In this document: positions 57,400-64,000 of the stretch, piece after piece | Layout of the letters: the number at the start of each line of letters is the position of its first letter | Numbering within the stretch: position 1 is the stretch's first letter | Origin: an uncultured Lachnospiraceae bacterium | GTDB lineage: Bacteria > Bacillota > Clostridia > Lachnospirales > Lachnospiraceae | NCBI GenBank assembly: GCA_902794095.1 | Contig: CADBFZ010000007.1 | Coordinates: 43,711 to 107,710 of the forward strand | Length of the DNA: 64,000 nucleotides | Direction: 5' to 3' | Position numbers and translations under genes: made by a program | Notes under the pieces: generated by a model | What the model saw: the letters and a program-made list of their open reading frames with translations, nothing else | Databases searched by the model: none | What the model was told of the DNA's origin: nothing

Positions 57400-59370
57400 A
57401 TGAGTTCACAATTTTTCGGATTAAATATCGCATATTCAGGATTATTGGCAGCTAATGCCAACCTTAATACAACCGCTAATAACATTTCCAACGTCCAGAC
57501 CGAAGGATATTCAAGACAGGCTGTAGATACCCAGGCTGCATATCCCATCCGTACCTTCCAGAGATACGGTTGTGCCGGTGCGGGCGTTGATACCCTTTCC
57601 GTCGAGCGTATCAGAGACGGTTTCTATGACCAGAAGTATTGGAACAACAATTCCAAGCTGGGCGAATACAATATGAAGAGCTACTACATGAGAGAGCTCG
57701 AGGATTACTTCTACGACAGCGGAACCAACGGCGGATTCTCATCCATTTACGATAAGCTCATGATCACCGCCCTTGAAGAGATGATGAAAGATCCCGGATC
57801 TTCAAGTGCTAAGAGCCAGTTCGTGGGATATGCAGGACAGCTTACCGATTACTTCAACCAGATTGTCGGAAACCTTCAGAATGTACAGAAGGACGTTAAC
57901 TCCGAGATCAAGATCAAGATAGACGATATCAACTCCATCTCAGCAGAGATTGCAACTCTGAACGAGCAGATCACCACCATCGAGATGGGCGGACAGAAAG
58001 CTAACGAGCTCAGGGACAGAAGAGACCTCCTTATCGACAGACTCTCCGAGATAGTCGATGTAGAGACCGAAGAACTCCCTGTTTACGATACAAACGATCC
58101 CACCAGAGAGACCGGCGCTTACAGATATATAGTTAAGATCGCAGGCGGACAGCCCCTTGTAGATGCTAAGGAGCATAACGAACTTACATGTGTGGCTCGT
58201 GCGGATTATGAGAAAGTAAATATGACCGATATCAACGGTCTTTACGATGTTTACTGGGAGAACGGAGAAAAGTTCAACCTCGCAAACGCAAGACTCGGCG
58301 GAGAATTAAGAGGTCTCGTCGAGATGAGAGACGGAAATAACAGTGAGTACTTCACCGGTAACGTAACAGCTACCACCGTAAACGGATTTACCGATTCCGA
58401 AGGTGGACTTCATGACACCGTAACCGTAGAAGTAACTGCAGATTTCCTCAAGGACCTCAACAAGAGTAATCTCTCCGACCAGGGCGGTATCATCAATCTC
58501 GGAAATACTGAATTCTACTACGATTCCTGGTCATACAATGTTGATATAGATTTAAACGGTAAAGCAACTTACTCATACACCTTCGTTCTCAGTAACGAAC
58601 CTGAGCTTAATCCAAGACACGTAACCAACGACCGTGTAGGAAAGCCCGCCAAGATAGGCGATGACATCGGATACGAAGGAATTCCCTATTATATGGCTCA
58701 GCTCAATGAGTGGGTAAGAACCTTCGCACAGAAGTTCAACGACATCCTCAAGCAGGGAAATGACAATACCGGAATGATAATGTTTACCGGTGATAAGCCC
58801 GTAGACGATCAGCAGTATTTCTTCCCCAATCAGGATGCAACTAATACCTGGAGAACAGATACACTCCTCAGAGCATATAATTCCAAGGTTGATGCTACCA
58901 AGCAGTCAACATACGGAGTTAACATCACGGTTGATGTTACCGACGATTCTTACTACAAGCTCACTGCAGAGAATTTCAATATCCTGACCGCAATGGTCAA
59001 CGACCCCACTCTCCTGACCAACAAGTTCAAGGCAGGCGACGGTGTCGAGCAGAATGACCTTCTCGAAGCTCTTCAGGATATGACCAATGAAAAGGATCCT
59101 CTTTCTTTCAGAGGTGGCACCGCATCAGGATACCTTGAAGGAGTTCTCTCGGATGTAGCACTCAATGCATCGGCTTCAAATACCGGAGTTAAGAGCTATG
59201 AAGCGGTACAGAAGGCTATAGGAAATACCCGTCTTACCGTATCCGGCGTTGATGAAGATGAAGAAGCCGTCAATCTGGTCAAGTTCCAGAATGCATACAA
59301 CCTTTCATCAAAAATGATATCGGTTTTCCAGGAGATCTATAGAAGACTGATCCTCGAGACCGGAGTATAA
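57400..59370 (+). CDS. Flagellar hook-associated protein 1 (FlgK), copy 2
   Basis: The 656-residue protein is a second FlgK. It has LLAANANLNTTANNISNVQT (12-31), followed by EGYSRQ, at the N-terminus and EEAVNLVKFQNAYNLSSKMI near the C-terminus, the coiled-coil that packs with the N-terminal helix. The middle differs strongly from copy 1. Both keep FlgK ends, so this is not the capping protein. It has its own sigma-D-like promoter overlapping the terminator of copy 1. A second junction protein may support a different filament type or form a mixed ring; that is inference. Confidence 0.92.
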   Translation: MSSQFFGLNIAYSGLLAANANLNTTANNISNVQTEGYSRQAVDTQAAYPIRTFQRYGCAGAGVDTLSVERIRDGFYDQKYWNNNSKLGEYNMKSYYMRELEDYFYDSGTNGGFSSIYDKLMITALEEMMKDPGSSSAKSQFVGYAGQLTDYFNQIVGNLQNVQKDVNSEIKIKIDDINSISAEIATLNEQITTIEMGGQKANELRDRRDLLIDRLSEIVDVETEELPVYDTNDPTRETGAYRYIVKIAGGQPLVDAKEHNELTCVARADYEKVNMTDINGLYDVYWENGEKFNLANARLGGELRGLVEMRDGNNSEYFTGNVTATTVNGFTDSEGGLHDTVTVEVTADFLKDLNKSNLSDQGGIINLGNTEFYYDSWSYNVDIDLNGKATYSYTFVLSNEPELNPRHVTNDRVGKPAKIGDDIGYEGIPYYMAQLNEWVRTFAQKFNDILKQGNDNTGMIMFTGDKPVDDQQYFFPNQDATNTWRTDTLLRAYNSKVDATKQSTYGVNITVDVTDDSYYKLTAENFNILTAMVNDPTLLTNKFKAGDGVEQNDLLEALQDMTNEKDPLSFRGGTASGYLEGVLSDVALNASASNTGVKSYEAVQKAIGNTRLTVSGVDEDEEAVNLVKFQNAYNLSSKMISVFQEIYRRLILETGV

Positions 59371-59380
59371 TAGTAGTAAA

Positions 59381-59446
59381 TATCGGGAAGGAACCCGATA
59401 TAAGACCGACAAGGATGTCTGACCCAAGCGGAGGATCCGCAGGAGG
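59381..59446 (+). promoter_or_regulatory. flgL leader: three GGA-loop hairpins and ribosome site, predicted CsrA target
   Basis: Hairpin 1 (59381-59400) is TATCGGG/CCCGATA with loop AAGGAA. Hairpin 2 (59408-59419) is GACA/TGTC with loop AGGA, and its sequence ACAAGGATGT fits ten of twelve positions of the CsrA consensus RUACARGGAUGU. Hairpin 3 (59428-59440) is GCGG/CCGC around AGGAT. The ribosome site AGGAGG (59441-59446) follows without a gap. CsrA bound at hairpins 2 and 3 would cover the ribosome site. fliW and csrA are encoded just downstream. Confidence 0.75.
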
Positions 59447-59451
59447 CAGAT

Positions 59452-61071
59452 ATGCGTATTACCAATAAGATAATGCAGAGGAACAACCTCTCAAATATCA
59501 ATACCAATAAGGTTCTTGAAGACAAACTCACCAGTCAGCTTTCTTCCGAAAAGAAGATCATACGTCCTTCCGACGACCCTGTTATCGCAATCAGGGCTCT
59601 TCGCCTGCGTTCAAATGTAACGGAAGTAACTCAGTATTATTCCAAGAACATCCCCGATGCCACCAGCTGGCTGAAAGTAACCGAGGATGCTCTTTCTTCG
59701 CTTTCTTCCATTATCACATCCTGCCAGAACGACTGTACCAAGGGCGCTAACGGCGATCTTACCAGCTCCGACAGAAATACCATCCTCGAAGAGCTCAAGG
59801 CATTCGCAAGCGAGATTTATAAGACAGGTGATGCGGACTATGCCGGAAGATATGTTTTCACCGGATACAGAACCGATACCTCTCTTTCTTTCCAGAAGCA
59901 GACCTACATGAAATATCAGCTTACCGAGCAGTTAGACCGTACTGCTATCGACAGCGTAACTCATGTAAAGCTCGGTTCCAACACTAATCCCGATCAGAGC
60001 ATAGCAAACTGGACTGCTGCAAACTTCGATGATGCGGACCATTCGGCGCTCACCGAGCAGGATATCGAAAAATCAACCTGCTACAGATTCAGACTTGCTT
60101 ACGATGATCTTGATTCAATGAACGATGATTGGAGCGGAATGATATCAACCCAGCCCATCATTCAGTACTATGATGCGAGCGGAACCCTTCAGACCATCAG
60201 TGGTATGACAGAGGTCAAGTCGACAGATATCCCCGATCCTTATTCGCAGGTTACCGATTCTTCCGTTATATATGTTCCCGATACCGGAGAAATCCTTATC
60301 GGTAAGGACGTGTATGATACCCTCATGGCAACCAAGGATAATGCCACCACCGGTGAGAAGGATGAATCACAGATCCTTATCACATATCAGAAGACCGAGT
60401 TTACCGCAACCGATCTTCGCCCCCAGCACTTCTTCAGATGTGCATCCATGGAAGGCGAGATGGTCGGAAATACATTTAATGTAGATAGCACTTCATTAAT
60501 AAGGTATAATGAGAGTTACCTTGATACTACTCTCGAAAGACAGTCCATCGAGTACGATGTAGGCTTCAATACCACTATCAGAGTCAATTCCACCGCCGAT
60601 GAATGCTTCAAGCTCGGCATCGGAAGAGAGATAGATGATCTTGTAAATGCAATGCAGGCAGTTGTTGATCTCGAAACTACCATCAAGGATATCGAGAACA
60701 AGATGGCTTCAACCACCAATACAACTGAACTTGATATTCTCCAGAAACAGTTGGATGCTGCAAATAAGGCATTTACCTATCAGAAGGACATCGCCCAGAA
60801 GCGGTTTGAACAGGGAATAACCGCAATGCAGGGATATCTCAACGATACCAGCCTTGCGATCACCAATAACGGTACCAGATCCTCCAAGCTCGCACTCATA
60901 GAGTCCAGACTTCAGAATCAGAAGACCACCTTCGAGACTCTGCAGAGCCAGAACGAGGATATCGATATTACCGAGGTAGCCATCGGCTTAGAGAGCGCAA
61001 GCGTTACCTACGAAGCAGCTCTCATGGCAACTAGCAAGATAATGCAGAACACACTGCTTAATTATCTGTAA
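59452..61071 (+). CDS. flgL: Flagellar hook-associated protein 3 (FlgL)
   Basis: The 539-residue protein forms the second hook-filament junction ring. It begins MRITNKIMQRNNLSNINTNK, with SSEKKIIRPSDDPVIAIRAL, as in FlgL and flagellin N-termini. It ends with a flagellin-like helix (ESASVTYEAALMATSKIMQN). It is much longer than Bacillus FlgL (298 residues) because of a central insertion of about 240 residues. The start lies five bases after AGGAGG. Its leader carries the GGA-loop hairpins, so translation is probably under CsrA control. fliW starts 15 bases after its stop. Confidence 0.94.
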   Translation: MRITNKIMQRNNLSNINTNKVLEDKLTSQLSSEKKIIRPSDDPVIAIRALRLRSNVTEVTQYYSKNIPDATSWLKVTEDALSSLSSIITSCQNDCTKGANGDLTSSDRNTILEELKAFASEIYKTGDADYAGRYVFTGYRTDTSLSFQKQTYMKYQLTEQLDRTAIDSVTHVKLGSNTNPDQSIANWTAANFDDADHSALTEQDIEKSTCYRFRLAYDDLDSMNDDWSGMISTQPIIQYYDASGTLQTISGMTEVKSTDIPDPYSQVTDSSVIYVPDTGEILIGKDVYDTLMATKDNATTGEKDESQILITYQKTEFTATDLRPQHFFRCASMEGEMVGNTFNVDSTSLIRYNESYLDTTLERQSIEYDVGFNTTIRVNSTADECFKLGIGREIDDLVNAMQAVVDLETTIKDIENKMASTTNTTELDILQKQLDAANKAFTYQKDIAQKRFEQGITAMQGYLNDTSLAITNNGTRSSKLALIESRLQNQKTTFETLQSQNEDIDITEVAIGLESASVTYEAALMATSKIMQNTLLNYL

Positions 61072-61086
61072 GGAAAGGAGACCACA

Positions 61087-61545
61087 ATGTTTATCAAAAC
61101 CAAGATATTCGGAGATGTAGAGATCAGCGACGACAAAATCCTTACCTTTGAGGACGGAATCATAGGTTTTCCGGATCTCAAGCACTTTACCCTTATTCAT
61201 GATGAAGAGAAGGGCAAGGACGCAGGAATCAGATATTTCCAGTCTATAGAAGAACCCGCTTTCGCAATGCCTGTTATGAATCCTCTTATGGTTTGCGAAG
61301 ATTATAATCCCCAGGTCAGCGAGGAATTCCTTGCATCACTCGGCAACATTACCGATGAGAACATCGTTGTACTCGTTACCGTAACCGTTCCCACCGACCT
61401 GACCAAGATGACCGTTAACCTCCAGGGCCCCATCATCATCAACTCCGATGAGAAGAAAGGAGCCCAGATCATCGTAGAAGGAAGCGACTATCCCGTTAAA
61501 TTCCCTATCTATGAGATCCTCAAATCGAGAAAGGAGGGCGAATAA
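61087..61545 (+). CDS. fliW: Flagellar assembly factor FliW
   Basis: The 152-residue protein is FliW, which binds either flagellin or CsrA. In Bacillus free FliW binds CsrA and releases its hold on flagellin mRNA. The start FIKTKIFGDVEISDDKILTF and RYFQSIEEPAFAMPVMNPLM are typical. The ATG follows AAAGGAG. It is two bases upstream of csrA and 15 bases after flgL, so the antagonist pair is made in the same transcript as a predicted CsrA target. The flagellin gene itself is not in the window. Confidence 0.95.
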   Translation: MFIKTKIFGDVEISDDKILTFEDGIIGFPDLKHFTLIHDEEKGKDAGIRYFQSIEEPAFAMPVMNPLMVCEDYNPQVSEEFLASLGNITDENIVVLVTVTVPTDLTKMTVNLQGPIIINSDEKKGAQIIVEGSDYPVKFPIYEILKSRKEGE

Positions 61546-61547
61546 GA

Positions 61548-61766
61548 ATGCTTGCACTTTCCCGTAAAAAAGGTGAGGCTCTCGTAATTGCCAACAATAT
61601 CGAGGTTACCATCCTTGAGATCAAGGGTGATCAGGTTAAGCTCGGTATTACCGCTCCCAGAGAGGTTCCCGTATACCGAAAAGAAATCTATCTCCAGATT
61701 CAGGATTCCAACAAGGCTGCTACCGACGTATCCGGAATGCAGGCTCTCAAGGATCTCCTCGGCTGA
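61548..61766 (+). CDS. csrA: Translational regulator CsrA
   Basis: The 72-residue protein is CsrA, a dimer that binds GGA motifs in hairpin loops of mRNA leaders and blocks ribosome access. MLALSRKKGEALVI at the N-terminus and PREVPVYRKEIY are conserved. R44, a key RNA-contact residue, is exactly in place, as is L4. It starts two bases after the fliW stop, with GGAGGG about ten bases upstream. The terminator after it closes the flagellar transcript. Candidate targets in the window are the leaders of flgL, flgM and the unknown gene at 50229. Confidence 0.96.
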   Translation: MLALSRKKGEALVIANNIEVTILEIKGDQVKLGITAPREVPVYRKEIYLQIQDSNKAATDVSGMQALKDLLG

Positions 61767-61796
61767 TGTTTTCTTTCTCACAATATAATAGAACAG

Positions 61797-61825
61797 ACAG
61801 GGCGGCCACAGACCGCCCTGTTTTC
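61797..61825 (+). terminator. Intrinsic terminator after csrA
   Basis: The stem ACAGGGCGG/CCGCCCTGT, with a seven-base loop, is followed by TTTTC. Confidence 0.92.
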
Positions 61826-61854
61826 TTGACATTTCGGGGTTTTCCCGATAAAAT
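61826..61854 (+). promoter_or_regulatory. Sigma-A promoter of greA-lysS
   Basis: A perfect TTGACA is followed after 17 bases by TAAAAT (5 of 6). The predicted transcript starts at about 61861 with a TTGCAC/GTGCAA hairpin. Confidence 0.85.
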
Positions 61855-61925
61855 GAGAACTTGCACGTAGTGCAATTAAGAAGATAGTGCATTAACGTAC
61901 GTCATAGAAAGGGGAGTACCTAGAC

Positions 61926-62369
61926 ATGGAAGATACAAATAAGCTTACAAAAGAAGGTCTCAGACAGTATGAGGACGAGCTTCACGATCTGAAGGTAAAC
62001 CGTCGTCAGGAAATCGCTCAGAAGATCAAGGAAGCACGTGAACAGGGCGACCTTTCCGAGAACGCTGAGTATGATGCAGCTAAGGACGAGCAGGGTAAGA
62101 TCGAAGACCGTATCGCTGAGCTCGAAGAGCTTCTCAAGAACGCAGAGATCATTTCCGGAACCTTCGTTAAGGCTAAGGATCTTGAGACCGGCGAGACCGT
62201 TGAATATAAAGTAGTTGGTTCCTCACAGGCAGATTCTCTCAACTTCATGATTTCAGATGAGAGCCCTGTAGGACGCGCTCTCAAAGAGAGTAAGAAGGGT
62301 GAGACCGTTAAGGTTGATACCCCCGCAGGTGTTTTGAAGTTCAAGATCATTGATATCTGGAAGGATTAA
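61926..62369 (+). CDS. greA: Transcription elongation factor GreA
   Basis: The 147-residue factor restarts backtracked RNA polymerase by stimulating transcript cleavage. The N-terminal coiled coil carries the acidic tip EAREQGDLSENAEYDAAKDE (residues 37-56), which enters the polymerase channel. The C-terminal FKBP-like domain ends in GVLKFKIIDIW. The ATG follows AAAGGGGAG. lysS follows nine bases after the stop, a common greA-lysS pairing. The length is slightly below the usual 158 residues, with all parts present. Confidence 0.96.
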   Translation: MEDTNKLTKEGLRQYEDELHDLKVNRRQEIAQKIKEAREQGDLSENAEYDAAKDEQGKIEDRIAELEELLKNAEIISGTFVKAKDLETGETVEYKVVGSSQADSLNFMISDESPVGRALKESKKGETVKVDTPAGVLKFKIIDIWKD

Positions 62370-62378
62370 GGTAATAAA

Positions 62379-64000
62379 GTGGCAGACAATAATCAGCAGA
62401 ATTCAAAGAATGCCCCTCAGGAAGACGTTGGTCAGCTTCTCAAGGTCAGAAGACAGAAGCTTTCCGATCTTCAGGCAGCCGGCAGGGATCCTTTTGTAAT
62501 CACCAAGTATGAGCAGACCCATCACACCGATGAGGTTATCAGCCTTTACGAGGCGCATGAAAAAGAGATCCTTAAGGACTATGTAGAGCCCGAGCTTGTA
62601 GAGCCTGCAGAGGGTGCTGATAATGAGACTATCTCTGCATACCGTCAGGCTAAGAAGGAAGCTTACAATAAGCGCCGCGAACTTCTCGATGCATCTCCCA
62701 TCAATGTTTCCATTGCCGGAAGAATGCTCTTCAAGAGAGTAATGGGCAAGGCTTCTTTTGCAAATATCCAGGACCTTAAGGGCAGAGTTCAGGTTTACGC
62801 TTCTCAGGATGCTCTCGGAGAAGAGTCCTATGCAGACTTCAAGAAGGCTGATATAGGTGATATCTTCGGAGTTGAGGGTTATGTATTCAGAACCATGACA
62901 GGAGAAATCTCCGTTCATGCTACCAAGATGGTTCTTCTGTCAAAGAGCCTTCAGATTCTTCCTGAGAAATTCCACGGACTTACCGATACCGATACAAGAT
63001 ACAGACAGAGATATGTAGACCTCATCATGAATCCCGAGGTTAAGGATACTTTCGTAAAGAGATCCGCTATCCTCAAGGAGATCAGAAACTTCCTCGACGG
63101 AAGACAGTTCATGGAGGTTGAGACTCCCACCCTCGTATCCAATGCGGGCGGAGCTGCAGCAAGACCTTTCGAGACTCATTACAATGCTCTCGATGAGGAT
63201 GTTAAGCTCAGAATATCTCTTGAGCTTTACCTGAAGAGACTTATCGTCGGCGGACTTGAGAGAGTATATGAGATCGGACGTGTTTACAGAAACGAAGGTG
63301 TCGATACCAGACACAATCCCGAGTTTACACTCATGGAGCTCTATCAGGCATACACCGATTACTACGGAATGATGGAACTCACCGAGTCCATGTTCAAGTA
63401 TGTTGCAGAGAAGGTTCTCGGAACCACCAAGATTAACTATCAGGGTACAGAGATCGACCTCGGACAGCCTTTCGCCCGTCTTACCATGAACGAGGCTATC
63501 AAGAAATATGCCGGAATCGATTTTGATACCGTTGAAAGTGATGAAGCAGCCAAGGCACTTGCCAAGGAGCATCACATCGAATTTGAAGATCGTCACAAGA
63601 AGGGCGACATCATCAATCTCTTCTTCGAAGAGTATTGTGAGAAGGAGCTGATCCAGCCTACATTCATTATGGATCATCCCATTGAGATCTCACCTCTTAC
63701 CAAGAAGAAGCCCACAGATGCTACCAAGGTAGAGCGTTTCGAGCTCTTCATCAATACCTGGGAAATGTGCAACGCATACTCAGAGCTCAACGATCCCATC
63801 GATCAGAGAGAAAGATTCGCAGCTCAGGACGCACTTGCAGCGGCAGGTGACGACGAAGCACAGCACACCGATGAGGATTTCCTCAATGCACTTGAGATCG
63901 GTATGCCTCCTACGGGCGGAATCGGATACGGAATCGACAGACTCGTCATGCTTCTTACCGATTCACCTTCGATAAGAGACGTGCTGCTCTTCCCGACGCT
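62379..64000 (+). CDS. lysS: Lysyl-tRNA synthetase, class II (gene cut by right edge)
   Basis: The frame is open from GTG 62379 (AAGG seven bases upstream) to the end of the window, 540 codons without stop. It attaches lysine to tRNA-Lys. An N-terminal OB-fold anticodon domain ([17 protein letters not shown]) precedes the class II catalytic core, with motif 1 FMEVETPTL, motif 2 [17 protein letters not shown] and motif 3 [13 protein letters not shown]. Only the last few residues after LLFPT are missing. An insertion of about 45 Glu/Lys-rich residues sits between the first helix and the OB fold (about 55-100). Confidence 0.96.
   Translation, partial: MADNNQQNSKNAPQEDVGQLLKVRRQKLSDLQAAGRDPFVITKYEQTHHTDEVISLYEAHEKEILKDYVEPELVEPAEGADNETISAYRQAKKEAYNKRRELLDASPINVSIAGRMLFKRVMGKASFANIQDLKGRVQVYASQDALGEESYADFKKADIGDIFGVEGYVFRTMTGEISVHATKMVLLSKSLQILPEKFHGLTDTDTRYRQRYVDLIMNPEVKDTFVKRSAILKEIRNFLDGRQFMEVETPTLVSNAGGAAARPFETHYNALDEDVKLRISLELYLKRLIVGGLERVYEIGRVYRNEGVDTRHNPEFTLMELYQAYTDYYGMMELTESMFKYVAEKVLGTTKINYQGTEIDLGQPFARLTMNEAIKKYAGIDFDTVESDEAAKALAKEHHIEFEDRHKKGDIINLFFEEYCEKELIQPTFIMDHPIEISPLTKKKPTDATKVERFELFINTWEMCNAYSELNDPIDQRERFAAQDALAAAGDDEAQHTDEDFLNALEIGMPPTGGIGYGIDRLVMLLTDSPSIRDVLLFPT

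Noticed and set aside
62370..62378. T-box leader for lysS
   Set aside because: The gap between greA and lysS is nine bases, so there is no room for a T-box; the gene is read from the greA promoter.
1..64000. CRISPR array, prophage or insertion sequence
   Set aside because: No regularly spaced direct repeats, no transposase, integrase or phage structural gene was seen on either strand.

Overview
The window looks like chromosomal DNA of a motile Gram-positive Clostridia, most likely a Lachnospiraceae member of the Butyrivibrio/Lachnospira type. The reasons are strong AGGAGG ribosome binding sites, frequent TTG and GTG starts, many short intrinsic terminators, a Crh-like protein beside whiA, RNase J, IreB, type III glutamine synthetase, FtsEX with a PcsB-like M23 protein, and a FlgM-FlgN-FlgK-FlgL-FliW-CsrA cluster in Bacillus-like order. 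Gene density is high. No stretch of 300 bases lacks a gene; the longest gaps are 1898-2152 and 10369-10609. I see no insertion sequence, CRISPR array, prophage or rRNA. The only RNA gene found is a tRNA-Gln(CTG).

Layout. 1-1897: end of whiA, a His15-less HPr homologue, a lipid kinase. 2153-10368: housekeeping genes (cyclophilin, GNAT, esterase, tadA, thiamine pyrophosphokinase, serine acetyltransferase, prmA, rsmE, cysteine desulfurase). 10610-14430: a chemoreceptor and a GH10 enzyme without signal peptide, followed by a 71-base near-perfect inverted repeat. 14509-17461: mtaB, a second degenerate HPr, thiI. 17646-24619: an operon matching the Bacillus yrzL-yrrK-yrzB-yrrL-yrrM-yrrN order (ireB, ruvX, DUF1292, an MltG-like stub, trmR-like, U32), with RNase J and YlbF inserted and an LCP enzyme at the end. 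24732-28156: glutamine synthetase III coupled to a DUF815 ATPase. 28221-31482: tRNA, CPBP protease, thioesterase, S1 protein, YjfB. 31645-39937: a CdaR-type regulator, ftsEX, an M23 hydrolase, an S41 protease, CapA and an NlpC/P60 enzyme, mostly cell-wall functions. 40032-43129: deoC, and a pyridoxamine kinase divergent from a MocR regulator. 43129-50068: a giant RND exporter overlapping pyrC, then pyrK and pyrD. 50229-54382: an unknown protein with a flagellar sigma promoter, ispE, a GntR regulator, an unknown membrane protein, a trigger-factor-like lipoprotein. 54539-61766: the late flagellar cluster. 61926-64000: greA and lysS.

The most interesting signal is regulatory. The 81-base leader of flgL folds into three consecutive hairpins, each showing GGA in its loop. 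One reads ACAAGGATGT, close to the known CsrA RNA consensus, and the last touches the ribosome binding site. The genes for CsrA and its antagonist FliW lie directly downstream. The predicted 5-prime ends of two sigma-D transcripts (flgM and the unknown gene at 50229) also start with GGA-loop hairpins. This suggests a CsrA/FliW circuit wider than the hag-only circuit described in Bacillus subtilis. Other points are a MocR protein whose PLP lysine is arginine, an RND pump with a roughly 260-residue coiled-coil insertion, and an MltG homologue without its catalytic domain.
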